Shown: in pieces, positions 18,723-28,781 of the stretch
Layout of the letters: every line of letters begins with the position of its first letter
How positions within the stretch are numbered: position 1 is the stretch's first letter
Origin: Gimesia chilikensis
Lineage (GTDB): Bacteria > Planctomycetota > Planctomycetia > Planctomycetales > Planctomycetaceae
Direction: 5' to 3'
DNA: 64,000 bases
Assembly (NCBI RefSeq): GCF_007744075.1
Contig: NZ_CP036266.1
Coordinates: forward strand, 7,716,564-7,780,563
Notes under the pieces: model-generated
What the model was told of the DNA's origin: nothing
Seen by the model: only the letters and a program-made list of their open reading frames with translations
Database searches by the model: none
Position numbers and translations under genes: made by a program

Positions 18723-20102
18723 ATGAACCGCAGTTCGGGACGCCGCACACGTCTGGAGACTCGCCTGAACGCGCTCCAGACTCCTCTGTTTCTAATCGAC
18801 GCGACTCGGGTCATCCTGTTCTTCAATCAGGGCTGTGAGCGCATTATTGAGTGGCCAGCAGAAGAAATACTGGGACAGACCTGTGATTATGCAGTCGATA
18901 CAGATCCAGAAGAGTGTGAGTCCGTCTGCAATCTGCTCTGTCCCCCTCCCGAAGTGTTTGAAGGGACGCGAAGTGAAGTACCCCGCTACCTGCTGACCCG
19001 CAGTGGTAAAACCATTCCCTGCGTGATTCGCTACACTCCGCTGCTGGATGATCAGAACCGAACTCGCCTGGTTCTGGGCACGATCGATCCTATCGATGAA
19101 CCTCACAAACTCCGTTCTGCAACCGCCTCCCAACAGCTGCATGCTGAACTGGCCGCGCTGCGCCTGTCGCTCCGAAATCGCTTTCGCTTTTCCACAGTCA
19201 TAGCCAGAAATCCCGCAATGCAGCGCGTGCTGCGACAACTCGAACTCGCTTCCCATACCAGAGAGCCCGTTCATTTCCAGGGAGAAGTCGGAACCGGTAA
19301 AGAACATCTGGCCCGTGCCCTGCACTTCGAAAGTGAGCAGCGCCGTAAAATCTTTGTTCCCTTAAACTGCAAAAAGCTGCCTCCCCGCGAACTGAAACAG
19401 ACCGTTAAGAAAGTCTTCGAAAAGGATCTGGATGAATCCATGCCCCTCGAACCGGGGGTGCTTTTCCTGGATGAAGTCAATTATCTCTCGCGCGATATCC
19501 AGGAAATTATCCTTGAGAACTTTCAGACGAAATCCCAGGCTCAGACAGTCCGCCTGATGACAGCCTGTTCCACTCCCCTGAATGAACTTTTCGAACAGGA
19601 ACAACTGCTCCCCGAGTTTTTCTTTCTGATCAGCACATTGCAGATTCAAGTACCTGCCCTCCGGGAACGGAGAGAAGATCTCGATCTGCTGGCGCAGCAT
19701 TTTCTGGAAAATGAAAATCGCTACCAGCAGAAACAGGTCAGTGGATTTGCACCGGGAGTACTTTCACTGTTCCACGACTACTTCTGGCCTGCCAACCTGG
19801 ACGAACTGGCACAGGTAATTCAGTCAGCCTTTCAGTCGACGCCGGAAACCCTGATCACCCGGGACTCACTTCCCCTGCGCCTGTTGACGGGGATGGATGC
19901 CCGCTCGCTGGGACCGGCCCTGCCTCCTCTCATCAAACCGCTGGAACAGACTCTGCAGGAAGTAGAGAAAGATCAGATCCAACAGGCACTCGAGCAGACA
20001 AAACACAACCGTACGGATGCTGCCCGCTTGCTCGGTTTGACCAGGGCAAAACTGTACCGACGCATCGAAGCACTCGGAATCCCCCTCGATCCTGACGCTT
20101 GA
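18723..20102 (+). CDS. NtrC-type regulator lacking GAFTGA (PAS-AAA+-Fis)
   Basis: The 459 residues form a PAS domain (15-125), an AAA+ module and a Fis-type HTH (415-452, TDAARLLGLTRAKLYRRI). Walker A GEVGTGKE (187-194), Walker B VLFLDE (246-251) and RERRED are kept. The GAFTGA loop is missing and the stretch between NCKKL and Walker B is about 8 residues shorter than in the 5.2 kb activator. Family members without GAFTGA, such as TyrR, do not activate sigma-54. It is therefore likely a repressor or sigma-70-type activator. It follows the sugar kinase by 44 bp with GAGGAGG ahead of the start. Confidence 0.88.
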   Translation: MNRSSGRRTRLETRLNALQTPLFLIDATRVILFFNQGCERIIEWPAEEILGQTCDYAVDTDPEECESVCNLLCPPPEVFEGTRSEVPRYLLTRSGKTIPCVIRYTPLLDDQNRTRLVLGTIDPIDEPHKLRSATASQQLHAELAALRLSLRNRFRFSTVIARNPAMQRVLRQLELASHTREPVHFQGEVGTGKEHLARALHFESEQRRKIFVPLNCKKLPPRELKQTVKKVFEKDLDESMPLEPGVLFLDEVNYLSRDIQEIILENFQTKSQAQTVRLMTACSTPLNELFEQEQLLPEFFFLISTLQIQVPALRERREDLDLLAQHFLENENRYQQKQVSGFAPGVLSLFHDYFWPANLDELAQVIQSAFQSTPETLITRDSLPLRLLTGMDARSLGPALPPLIKPLEQTLQEVEKDQIQQALEQTKHNRTDAARLLGLTRAKLYRRIEALGIPLDPDA

Positions 20103-20270
20103 GTTCCTGTCCGACGCGAAATTCGTTTAAAACAGGCAAACTGCACAAAGTAGCTACCAGCTATTCTGAAATCACGCCTCCTGCAGAAATTGGGATTTGC
20201 GCAGATGCGAACATCATTACAATTCGCTCAGCCACTACCCGCCTGGTCAAGATCCTGCAGGAGAAATCGA

Positions 20271-20978
20271 TTGAAAATCAAGAGTCCGGCTCTATTGAGT
20301 CTCGTTAATAATCTGGTCGTCCTAATGTTACGTCTGATTTTTAAAACGACGCGTTTGGATTTTGTTGACGACAGCCTGGAACGCTGTCCCTTTGCTGATA
20401 CGGGGTCGGAACGTTTCCTGTACAGCGTCTGGCACGATTCAGTCATTCCACCTCTTTTTGGAGCCCGTGGTCATCAGTCGGTCGCCTTAATCAGCCAGCA
20501 TCGGGATGCAGATACGATCAAAGCCATGCTCAAAGCGGCAGGGATGGGTGTCATTAGAGGATCGACTTCACGGGGTGGTGCCTCTGCTATCAAGAAGTTA
20601 CTCACAGAGGCAGAAGGAAACCATATCGTCATCACCCCCGACGGCCCCCGCGGCCCGCATCATAAAATGAAAGCAGGGATCGTTTTCCTGGCATCCCATT
20701 CCGGACGACCAGTGGTTCCCACAGCATTCACAGCTTCCCGGTACTGGGAATTAAAGGGCAGCTGGACCAATATCCTGATCCCTAAACCATTCAGTACAGT
20801 CTACTACATGATCGGACACCCGATCTACATCCCGGAAAACCTGTCCCGCGAGGAACTGAAATACTATACAGAACTCGTGCAGGAAAAAATGGATGATCTC
20901 GAGCGCAAGTCTAAGCTGGTGCAAACAGAAAAGGTCTCCCTGGCAGACGAATCCACGCCCCTGAAGAAAGCTGCCTGA
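20271..20978 (+). CDS. Lysophospholipid acyltransferase-family protein (DUF374)
   Basis: The start is TTG 20271 with AGGAG 8 bases upstream; the longer frame from 20190 is unlikely. The 235-residue protein has an N-terminal hydrophobic helix, then YSVWHDSVIPP (catalytic His-Asp of the acyltransferase family), RGSTSRGGASAI and ITPDGPRGPHHKMKAG, the DUF374 signature. It probably transfers an acyl chain to a lipid or lipid A precursor at the inner membrane. It could be part of the regulator's transcript. Confidence 0.87.
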   Translation: MKIKSPALLSLVNNLVVLMLRLIFKTTRLDFVDDSLERCPFADTGSERFLYSVWHDSVIPPLFGARGHQSVALISQHRDADTIKAMLKAAGMGVIRGSTSRGGASAIKKLLTEAEGNHIVITPDGPRGPHHKMKAGIVFLASHSGRPVVPTAFTASRYWELKGSWTNILIPKPFSTVYYMIGHPIYIPENLSREELKYYTELVQEKMDDLERKSKLVQTEKVSLADESTPLKKAA

Positions 20979-21086
20979 ACCAGGTATAATGAGAAGCTGG
21001 GCAAAGTTTTTTGCCCTTTTCTGCCGGTTTCAAAGTGACAAAATTGCATTCGCTCACCCCAGCGGTATAACATGTCGAATTGCTCC

Positions 21087-21116
21087 GGGCGATCTTAAGT
21101 CGGGCGATCTCAAGTC
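21087..21116 (+). repeat. Two tandem 15-bp direct repeats upstream of the FAD gene
   Basis: GGGCGATCTTAAGTC (21087-21101) and GGGCGATCTCAAGTC (21102-21116) differ at one base. They end 35 bp before the next start codon, so they may be a regulator site or leader element; the alternative is a chance duplication. Confidence 0.55.
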
Positions 21117-21151
21117 GCATAACGCGCCCATTCGATTTCGGTTATTGATCT

Positions 21152-22762
21152 ATGTCACTCAAAGTTACCAACATTCGTCTCCCCGTCGAGATTCCCGAGG
21201 AAGAACTGGCTCACGAGCTGGCTCTGAAACTCGGAGTCGGCGACGATGACCTGCAGAGTTTTCGGATTCTGAGAAAGAGTCTGGATGCCCGCTCGCGCCA
21301 TGACCTGTGCTTTGTGTATTCTGCTGAGGTCAATGTCGCCGACGAAGCAAGCCTGCTGAAACACCTCCGCGAAGATCTTTCCGTCCAGTCATTTACCGAA
21401 AGCACTTTTTTCGACCCGGAGAATGGATCGACTCCCCTGGAAGAGCGGCCTGTCGTCGTCGGCTCAGGTCCGGCAGGACTCCTGGCAGGTTACTATCTGG
21501 CGTGTAAGGGATATCGACCGCTGATCATTGAACGCGGGTTTCCCGTGAAAGAGCGCGTCCCCGAAATCAGACGATTCGATAAGGGAGCCGACTTCCATCA
21601 CGAAAACAACTACCTCTTCGGTGAAGGAGGCGCGGGCTGTTTCAGTGATGGCAAGCTGACCTGCCGTTTGACTGGACCAGACGTGCAATGGGTTCTGGAG
21701 CGATTTGTCGAGTGTGGTGCGCGGCCCTCAATTGTCTACGAACATCGCCCCCACCTGGGCAGCAACAAGCTTCCCATGATCTGTCGAAACTTCCGCCGCA
21801 AGATCGACGCCCTGGGAGGCGAGTTCCGTTTTGAATGTCGGTTGGAAGACATTGACGTCAAGGATGGTCAGGTGCAGGGCATCATGACCTCTTCCGGGTA
21901 CATCAAAACCGGACAGGTCATTCTCGGCATCGGCCACAGTGCCCGCGACACATACCAGATGCTCTATGATCTGGGCGTTCCCCTGTTCCGTAAAGCGTTT
22001 CAACTGGGCCTGCGCATCGAACAGCCGCAGGAACAGGTCAATGAGCACAAGTACGGTCGAGACGAATATCTGTCTCTCCTGGGCGCGGCCGACTATACCA
22101 TGATCACGAAAGGCAAACGTGATCTGTATACCTTCTGCATGTGCGCCGGGGGAATTGTGATGCCCAGTGTTTCGGAACCGGGTATGTTCTGCACCAACGG
22201 CATGAGCAATTCACGGCATGACACCGGGTTTGCCAACAGTGGGATCATGACCACGATTTATCCGGAAGAATTCGGTAGCGAACATCCCCTGGCGGGCGTC
22301 GAATTGCAGCGAAAGTATGAAGCGGCCGCTTATCAGATTGGACAGCAAAACTACTACTGTCCGATTCAGCGCGCTGAAGATTTTCTCAATCACAAACAGA
22401 CTGATGCCAGCTTTGAATACGCGGGTACCTATCGTCGCGGCGTTGTCCCCACCGACCTGCATCAGGTGCTGCCTCCGCTGGTACTTAACCAGATTGAGAA
22501 CGGACTGCCTGTGATGGATAAAAAATGGCGCGGTCTGTTTCTGAAAAATGCGGTGCTGGTTGGCCCCGAGATGCGCGGCAGTTCGCCCGTTCGCATTGAC
22601 CGCGATCGCGACACCTGTCAGGCACCAGGATTCAAAGGGCTCTATCCCGTAGGAGAAGGGGCCGGCTATGCAGGGGGCATCGTCTCAGCCGCCGTTGATG
22701 GTTTACTAAGTGCCCGCAAACTGGTTGAGGAGTTCTCGCCTCTCACCGCGCCCGTCAACTGA
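21152..22762 (+). CDS. NAD(P)/FAD-dependent oxidoreductase
   Basis: The 536-residue protein has an N-terminal region of about 90 residues preceding the Rossmann dinucleotide site VVVGSGPAGLLAGYYLA (about 106-122). The partner acid is in PLIIERG. FGEGGAGCFSDGKL and the late LYPVGEGAGYAGGIVSAAVDG belong to a broad bacterial family of roughly 530-residue FAD-dependent dehydrogenases. Substrate and partner are unknown. It is a single gene, convergent with the next. Confidence 0.88.
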   Translation: MSLKVTNIRLPVEIPEEELAHELALKLGVGDDDLQSFRILRKSLDARSRHDLCFVYSAEVNVADEASLLKHLREDLSVQSFTESTFFDPENGSTPLEERPVVVGSGPAGLLAGYYLACKGYRPLIIERGFPVKERVPEIRRFDKGADFHHENNYLFGEGGAGCFSDGKLTCRLTGPDVQWVLERFVECGARPSIVYEHRPHLGSNKLPMICRNFRRKIDALGGEFRFECRLEDIDVKDGQVQGIMTSSGYIKTGQVILGIGHSARDTYQMLYDLGVPLFRKAFQLGLRIEQPQEQVNEHKYGRDEYLSLLGAADYTMITKGKRDLYTFCMCAGGIVMPSVSEPGMFCTNGMSNSRHDTGFANSGIMTTIYPEEFGSEHPLAGVELQRKYEAAAYQIGQQNYYCPIQRAEDFLNHKQTDASFEYAGTYRRGVVPTDLHQVLPPLVLNQIENGLPVMDKKWRGLFLKNAVLVGPEMRGSSPVRIDRDRDTCQAPGFKGLYPVGEGAGYAGGIVSAAVDGLLSARKLVEEFSPLTAPVN

Positions 22763-22768
22763 AGTGTT

Positions 22769-23077
22769 TCAGCTCCCGTCGATAATCCCTTCAATCGAAT
22801 TTTCGATGGCTTCCAGGTATTCATCCAGTTTTGTGAACAGCTCCTGGGTAAACTGGTCGCTCTTCAGCAAATCAGCAGCCTGATTACGCACACTGATATC
22901 TTCTACCCGACGTTTTTCCACGCCTTCCGGTAGCACACGAACCATACGGATTAATTGCTGATTTTTCGGGAGGAACCCCAGCTCCAGATGATCTGCGAGT
23001 TCTGCTGTCAGACGTTCCGTATTGGAAAACATCTCCCGCAAGGTGAGTTGGCTCAGGTCGCGCTTCACAATTCCCAT
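22769..23077 (-). CDS. Small hypothetical protein
   Basis: I do not recognise this protein. The start is set at ATG 23077 (MGIVKRDLSQL), preceded by GGAAGGGAG; an ATG at 23095 is in frame but lacks this site. The 102 residues are hydrophilic, mostly helical by composition, and have no Cys pairs or membrane segment. It ends 7 bp from the FAD oxidoreductase stop. Confidence 0.65.
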   Translation of the reverse strand: MGIVKRDLSQLTLREMFSNTERLTAELADHLELGFLPKNQQLIRMVRVLPEGVEKRRVEDISVRNQAADLLKSDQFTQELFTKLDEYLEAIENSIEGIIDGS

Positions 23078-23222
23078 CTCCCTTCCAAAGATCAAAGAAT
23101 ACTGATATTAGACAGGCAGAGTCAGGAAAGGGTCAAGAGTATTTTAAGTTCAGCTTTGATTAAGATTGAATCAATCAACGCTGCTGTTCATGCAGGCGCT
23201 GAACAAACCGCTTAAGCAGGCA

Positions 23223-23897
23223 TTACCGTGCCAGCAGACGTGTCAGATGCGACCAGATTTCAGTGCCAATGTCGTCAATGGAACGCTGCTGGCCTTCGTG
23301 CAGACATTCAATTTTGTCCCAATGCTCGTTCGCTTCTGCGAGTTGCAGATAAACATCTCGGACCTGGGCCAGATAGGATTGATCCGACTCATGCAGATCA
23401 GTGATCTGATCGGTATAGGACCGCGCCTGCTTTTCTGCCACCATTTTCTGTGCATAATCGGCAGGCAGATCCAGCAGGATTGCCTGATCCAGACGAGGCA
23501 TCTGGTAGATCACGTATTCAATCTGCTCAATCCAGTAAATAAATTCGATGCGCTCATCCCCGGAGAGCTTGGCCCCCTGGTGGGCAATATTGGAGGGAAT
23601 GTAGCGATCAAAAATGACTACCTCGCTGTCCTCTATCGTCTTCTGGATAAACCCGCGTGATTCAAAACGGTCACCAGCATACAGCAACGATGCCAGGAAA
23701 GGATGGACTGCATCTAATGCTCCGAAGCGGCCGTTCAGAAAATCGCCAATCGATTTCCCGAACAGGGTCTCAGAGTATCGTGGAAAACCAATCAGACTCG
23801 AGTTGATGCCCTCTGCCTGACACTTTTCATGCAGACGTGCGGCCTGAGTCCCTTTTCCCGAACCATCAATGCCTTCAATCGCAATTAATACGGCCAC
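23223..23897 (-). CDS. tmk: Thymidylate kinase
   Basis: This 224-residue P-loop kinase phosphorylates dTMP to dTDP. Walker A is EGIDGSGKGTQ (8-18); DRYIPSN is the DRY motif for the dTMP site, and the Lid region is around 150-165. A few family positions vary, notably the Gly-Lys-Gly-Thr turn and the absence of an arginine-rich lid. It is a single gene in a run of minus-strand genes, 86 bp downstream of mtaB. Confidence 0.88.
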   Translation of the reverse strand: MAVLIAIEGIDGSGKGTQAARLHEKCQAEGINSSLIGFPRYSETLFGKSIGDFLNGRFGALDAVHPFLASLLYAGDRFESRGFIQKTIEDSEVVIFDRYIPSNIAHQGAKLSGDERIEFIYWIEQIEYVIYQMPRLDQAILLDLPADYAQKMVAEKQARSYTDQITDLHESDQSYLAQVRDVYLQLAEANEHWDKIECLHEGQQRSIDDIGTEIWSHLTRLLAR

Positions 23898-23983
23898 TCA
23901 ACTTCTTTCTTTTTAATCGGATCGGACAGGGATATTACCAGCCAATATGACTGCAGCAACAAAGCTCTGACTGTCACAATGAA

Positions 23984-25288
23984 TCAGATGCGCTCAGCTT
24001 CGAGGTACTCACGGTGATCCTGAGTACCACGGGCGATCACAAACTTACCAAGATCCGCACTGGAGCCCGGGCAAACCACAGGGGCATACCAGCGATCGGT
24101 ACCTCGCACCCAGCCGGGACGCTCTTCGCATTCACGTTCTACCAGAACTTCCAGTTCCTGATCAATGAGCGTGCGATAAAATTTTTGTGCTAAATCCCGT
24201 TCCAGTTCCGCGAGTTGCTGGCAACGTTCCTGCCGCACTTCGGCAGGAACCTGATCCTCATAGGTGGCAGCAGGTGTTCCCTTGCGGGCACTGAAAGGGA
24301 AGACGTGAATCTTCATGAACTCAGCGTCTTCACAGGCACGCAGTGTTTCTGCAAATTCTTCATCGGTTTCACCGGGAAAGCCGACAATCACATCAGTCGT
24401 AAAGGAAGGATGATTCAGTCGTTCCCGCATCATCTGCAGTTTTTCCAGAAACCGACTCACGTAGTAGCGGCGTTTCATCCGTCTCAGAACGGTATCGGAA
24501 CCACTCTGCAGTGAAGGATGAAACTGAGGACAGAGGTGTTCACAGTCAGCGGCTGCAGAAATAAAATCGTCGTGGATTTCAGCAGCCTCAACACTCGAGA
24601 GCCGCATCCGCCAGTCTCCGGGAATCTGGTCCAGCTTACGAAACAGATGCCAGAGTCGGAAAGGAGCCTTACCCGATTTGCCTCGCGTGGTATCTACACC
24701 AAAGTGACCGACGTGAATTCCTGTCAGCACGATTTCCTTGAAACCGTTTCCGACCAGCCGCCGGACTTCCTCTTCGATATCCTCCGGGGAACGACTCTGC
24801 AGTCCCGGACGTACCTGGGGAATGATGCAATACGTACACCGCAGGATACAACCATCCTGTACCTTCACATAAGCCCGCTTGCGACCTTCGAACTCGGAGA
24901 TGCCTGTCGGCATGTCGACAATCCCGTGACGTTCCAGGATATCGGGAAGCTCGCGTTTATCCGTAACGACTTCAAATACACCCGGCAATTCGGAAATAGT
25001 CTTCGGATCCCGGGTGGCATAGCAACCCATCACAAGAATCTTGGTGCCGGGATTATTTTTTGATAGCTGACGAATCAGCTTGCGTCCCTTCGAGTCGCCC
25101 GTCGCGGTGACGGTGCAGGTATTAACGACACACAGGTCGGCCGTTTCGTTCTCGCCTGCTTCGCGATAACCGTTCTTCTCCAGCGCCTCTTTTACGAGTT
25201 GGGTCTCATACTGATTTACTTTACAGCCCAGCGTAACGAGTTGGCATGTCTTCTCTGCTGGAGGTGTTTCGAGTCTGGTGAGTGTCAT
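23984..25288 (-). CDS. mtaB: tRNA t6A37 methylthiotransferase MtaB
   Basis: The 434-residue radical SAM enzyme converts t6A37 to ms2t6A37 in tRNA. The N-terminal [4Fe-4S] domain has its three Cys in LGCKVNQYE, VNTCTVTA and VMGCYATR. The radical SAM CxxxCxxC is in CILRCTYCIIPQ. A C-terminal TRAM-like region follows (about 365-434). LGCKVNQYE separates MtaB from MiaB and RimO. Confidence 0.93.
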   Translation of the reverse strand: MTLTRLETPPAEKTCQLVTLGCKVNQYETQLVKEALEKNGYREAGENETADLCVVNTCTVTATGDSKGRKLIRQLSKNNPGTKILVMGCYATRDPKTISELPGVFEVVTDKRELPDILERHGIVDMPTGISEFEGRKRAYVKVQDGCILRCTYCIIPQVRPGLQSRSPEDIEEEVRRLVGNGFKEIVLTGIHVGHFGVDTTRGKSGKAPFRLWHLFRKLDQIPGDWRMRLSSVEAAEIHDDFISAAADCEHLCPQFHPSLQSGSDTVLRRMKRRYYVSRFLEKLQMMRERLNHPSFTTDVIVGFPGETDEEFAETLRACEDAEFMKIHVFPFSARKGTPAATYEDQVPAEVRQERCQQLAELERDLAQKFYRTLIDQELEVLVERECEERPGWVRGTDRWYAPVVCPGSSADLGKFVIARGTQDHREYLEAERI

Positions 25289-25563
25289 GGTATTGCGACT
25301 GTGTTTGTTAACGGTTTGTTGCGGATGTCGATGCCCTGTCAGACAGCCGGGAACAGAATCATCTGAGGAAGCGGAAAACTGGTTTCAACAGGAAAACAGG
25401 GTAGCTGCACATCTGGAAAGATTTTCCGGCTTTCACTCTGGAAATCATTCAACACTGGTCGCATAGTATAATCAGAGTTCTGACAGACTTCGAGCGGCAA
25501 TAGAAGTTTGTCTCTCCTGATTGACACATTTTTGCATCCCAGATTTGACCCCGAGGGCAGAAC

Positions 25564-27339
25564 ATGCTGTTGAAACTTATTAAGTGTAAACCACTATTAA
25601 ATAACGTGTTGTGCATCTTAATCTCCAGTTTAATCCTCTTCAGCCCTCAAGCGGGTCGCGCAGCGGAACCTGCTGCCCCTACCGACGAAAAAGTATATAA
25701 ACAGGCAGTAGTCGCCGCCGATCATCCCCTGGCGAGTGCCGCCGGGCTCGCCATTCTCAAAGCAGGCGGCAACGTCGTCGACGCTGCTGTGGCCACATCC
25801 TTCGCTCTGACAGTTCTCCGCCCGGCCAGCTGCGGTCTGGGGGGCGGCGGTTTCATGGTGATCTGGAATGCCAAAGATCAACAGGCAACCGTGATCGACT
25901 ACAGAGAACGGGCCCCCGCGGCTGCCACTCACAATATGTACGCCAAGCTCCCGGGTACTGACAAACAGCGTCAGTTGGCCAGCCGCCAGGGACCACTGGC
26001 AGTGGCAGTCCCCTGCACTGTCGCCGGATTGAGTTATGCTGTCAAAGAATACGGCACTCTGGATCTGAAAACAGTAATGCTCCCCGCGATTCAACTAGCC
26101 CGACGTGGGGTTCCAATCAACGAACATATGCGTTCTGTCCAGAAAGGCATGCTGGCCCGCATCAAAAACGGAACCCTCAATCCGGATGAATTCAAGACGC
26201 TGGTCGATGAATACCTGAATCAGGGCAAACCCTGGAAAGAAGATGCCCGTTTTTTCAGTCCGCAATTGAAGACTTTGGAACTCATCTCCGAATACGGGCG
26301 TGACGGCTTTTATCAAGGCGCTGTCGCTGAAGCGATGGTTGCCGCCTGCGGTAAATCGGCCGGCGGGATCCTGACTTTGGAAGACCTGAAGACAACAGAG
26401 CCCATCATTCGCAAACCACTGTCGACCAACTTCGATGGCTATCAGATTCTGACGATGCCCCCTCCGTCGAGCGGAGGGATCGCCATCATCGAATCCTTCA
26501 ATATGATCAAAGCACTCGAACAACAGACACTAAAACATCCCTTCGGGAAACTGAAGTATCACTCCCCGGAGGAAATTCATCTGCTGACGGAAGTCATGAA
26601 ACATGCTTTTGCCGACCGAGCAGAGTACCTGGGTGATGCCGACTTTGTCCCCGTCCCCATCGATCGGCTGACCAGTGGCACTTATGCCAGCGAACTGGCT
26701 CGTCGTATTGATCCGCAGCAGACAAAATCCATGAAGGATTACGGCCGCTACGTTCCTCCTCAGGATGGAGGAACCAGCCATTTCTCAGTGATGGATGCCC
26801 AGGGAAATGCAGTCGCCTGCACGGAAACGATCAACCTGACTTTCGGCAGTTATGTCGTCATTCCCAAATACGGAATCGTCATGAACAATGAGATGGACGA
26901 CTTCGCTGCCATCTCCGGCAAACCGAATGCCTTTGGTTTGATTCAGGGAAAAGCGAACGAAATCGAACCCGGCAAGAAACCGCTTTCGAGCATGTCCCCC
27001 ACGATCGCCGTCAAAGATGGAAAAGCGGTCTTTTCCGCTGGTGCCTCCGGTGGCCCGCGCATCATCTCCAGCACACTGCAAGTGCTGTTGAACATGATCG
27101 TGTTCGGCATGACGCCGACTCAAGCCGTTGATGCGCCGCGCATCCACCATCAATGGGTTCCGGAAGATCTCCTTCTGGAACCTGAGCTGTTTGGTCAGGC
27201 GGGTGAAAAGCTTAAACGGTTTGGACACTCAACGAAAAAGAGTTCCGGTCTGGCCGCCTCACAGGCCGTTTCCCGTCAACCTGATGGCCTGCGCGGACAC
27301 AGTGACCCACGAAAACACGGCGCTGCTGCCGGGTATTAA
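25564..27339 (+). CDS. ggt: Gamma-glutamyltranspeptidase
   Basis: This 591-residue N-terminal nucleophile hydrolase cleaves gamma-glutamyl bonds of glutathione in the periplasm. It has a signal peptide (about 1-33). The autoprocessing nucleophile is Thr404 in DGGTSHFSVMD, so a large chain of 403 residues and a small chain of 188 would form. The gamma-glutamyl-binding SSMSP-like segment is LSSMSPTIA, and the C-terminus ends DPRKHGAAAGY as in the family. It is a single gene. Confidence 0.94.
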   Translation: MLLKLIKCKPLLNNVLCILISSLILFSPQAGRAAEPAAPTDEKVYKQAVVAADHPLASAAGLAILKAGGNVVDAAVATSFALTVLRPASCGLGGGGFMVIWNAKDQQATVIDYRERAPAAATHNMYAKLPGTDKQRQLASRQGPLAVAVPCTVAGLSYAVKEYGTLDLKTVMLPAIQLARRGVPINEHMRSVQKGMLARIKNGTLNPDEFKTLVDEYLNQGKPWKEDARFFSPQLKTLELISEYGRDGFYQGAVAEAMVAACGKSAGGILTLEDLKTTEPIIRKPLSTNFDGYQILTMPPPSSGGIAIIESFNMIKALEQQTLKHPFGKLKYHSPEEIHLLTEVMKHAFADRAEYLGDADFVPVPIDRLTSGTYASELARRIDPQQTKSMKDYGRYVPPQDGGTSHFSVMDAQGNAVACTETINLTFGSYVVIPKYGIVMNNEMDDFAAISGKPNAFGLIQGKANEIEPGKKPLSSMSPTIAVKDGKAVFSAGASGGPRIISSTLQVLLNMIVFGMTPTQAVDAPRIHHQWVPEDLLLEPELFGQAGEKLKRFGHSTKKSSGLAASQAVSRQPDGLRGHSDPRKHGAAAGY

Positions 27340-27359
27340 AGACCTCTAGAAAAGGCGGA

Positions 27360-28781
27360 TTACTTACCGGCTAATTTCTTTTCGATCTTAGCCTGGGCAC
27401 GCAGCAACTGCTCTTTCACCACATCATTCTCTTCGGTTTCTACACGCTCCTGCAAAGCAGCAATTGCTTCTGCAGTTCCAATCGACTGTAGGATATTACA
27501 GGCCTCAATGCGCAGTGAAGAATCGGGATCATTCAACAGTTGAAGCACCGGCTTTTCAGCGATTTCCCCCATAATCTGCAGGGCTCTCCGAGCATCCCTC
27601 CGGTCTTCCCGGTCGGACAGTCGGCCCACAAGGACTTCAGCCATGGTCTGCGAATGAATGTTCGGCAACAGTCTGATAATTTTCTCACGGACCAGAAAAT
27701 CTTTTTCTTTGTCCAGCAGCTCAGAGAATTCGCGTGTGGCGCCATCGGTGTACCAGACCGCCATCGCATTCACATGCTCGGGCATCCGGAAACCTTCCTT
27801 GGCCAGAGGCAGCGTGGCGGCGAGAATTGACGACACTCGCTGCAGGTCCTGGGGATCAGGATCCATTTTAGCCAGTTTCTTACAGGCGGTATCATGGGCG
27901 AATGAGCTGGTTCCCGCAATCACCCGCAGAGCCCAGTCGATTGTCTCTTCGCCCGGCCTGGGTTTTAAATCGCGATCCGTGCCGATATCACTTTTGGGAA
28001 TAACAGTTTTCTCAGGCACGTTGCCAATGGTCGGTACATTCCCGTTGGCTTGCATATTTTTCAGCGACTCAGAATTCGCAGAGACTTTGAAATCTGAATT
28101 CATTCCAGTGTTTCCGGCCTGGACGTTCTGGGCGAGTACCTTCAGTTGAGGTAATTCTGTGTCGACAGTGATGATTCGTTTTTGAATGTCGATCTCTTTG
28201 ATCGCCCCACATTTCAACTTCTGAGCAAATGCAAACAGATCTGCAGGAGCTGGCCGCATAATCAAAACCAGTTGATTATTAATCAGGTGTTGTTCGAGCT
28301 GAATTGGTTTCGCACTCCCGGGCTGCTGATTTCCCACAACCGGAGCAAGCGTTTGTATAATCAAGGGCATCGCTTCGGGCATGTTATCACTAATGCCGCG
28401 CACGATCACAGCGACTCCTGGATTCTGTGCATCGAGTGTGTACTTACTCGTCTCTGCGATGAGATCAACCTGGGAAGAGCCCGTTCCGGAAGCGGTTGAC
28501 TGCGCTCCCGGTTGCATCGTTTTTGTTTCTGACTTTGAGCTTGTTACCTGCGTCCCATTTCTCTTATCGCTCGACAACGCGTTACTCGATGTCGATCTTG
28601 GAGGCGACGGTTGTACGGACCGAGTACTTGAAGAAGAAGTACTCTTATTATTTGAAGGCGCAAATGGATTGGAGCTCACGCGCCGCTGCTCAGGCGAATT
28701 GGAACTGCCGCAGCCACTGAAGCACAGTGTCCCTGTAAGAAGTAATACCAGTAAAGTTGTTTTCTGAGTTGTAACCAGCAT
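27360..28781 (-). CDS. HEAT-repeat lipoprotein
   Basis: The start is set at ATG 28781, giving a lipoprotein signal ending LCFSGC; an in-frame ATG at 28832 lacks a signal. After the Cys comes a Ser/Thr/Pro-rich linker of about 80 residues, a central domain (about 115-250), and a C-terminal stack of HEAT-like helical repeats from about 285. The tail reads as repeats of the type LQLLNDPDSSLRIEACNIL. A membrane-anchored scaffold is inferred; no catalytic motif is seen. Confidence 0.8.
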   Translation of the reverse strand: MLVTTQKTTLLVLLLTGTLCFSGCGSSNSPEQRRVSSNPFAPSNNKSTSSSSTRSVQPSPPRSTSSNALSSDKRNGTQVTSSKSETKTMQPGAQSTASGTGSSQVDLIAETSKYTLDAQNPGVAVIVRGISDNMPEAMPLIIQTLAPVVGNQQPGSAKPIQLEQHLINNQLVLIMRPAPADLFAFAQKLKCGAIKEIDIQKRIITVDTELPQLKVLAQNVQAGNTGMNSDFKVSANSESLKNMQANGNVPTIGNVPEKTVIPKSDIGTDRDLKPRPGEETIDWALRVIAGTSSFAHDTACKKLAKMDPDPQDLQRVSSILAATLPLAKEGFRMPEHVNAMAVWYTDGATREFSELLDKEKDFLVREKIIRLLPNIHSQTMAEVLVGRLSDREDRRDARRALQIMGEIAEKPVLQLLNDPDSSLRIEACNILQSIGTAEAIAALQERVETEENDVVKEQLLRAQAKIEKKLAGK

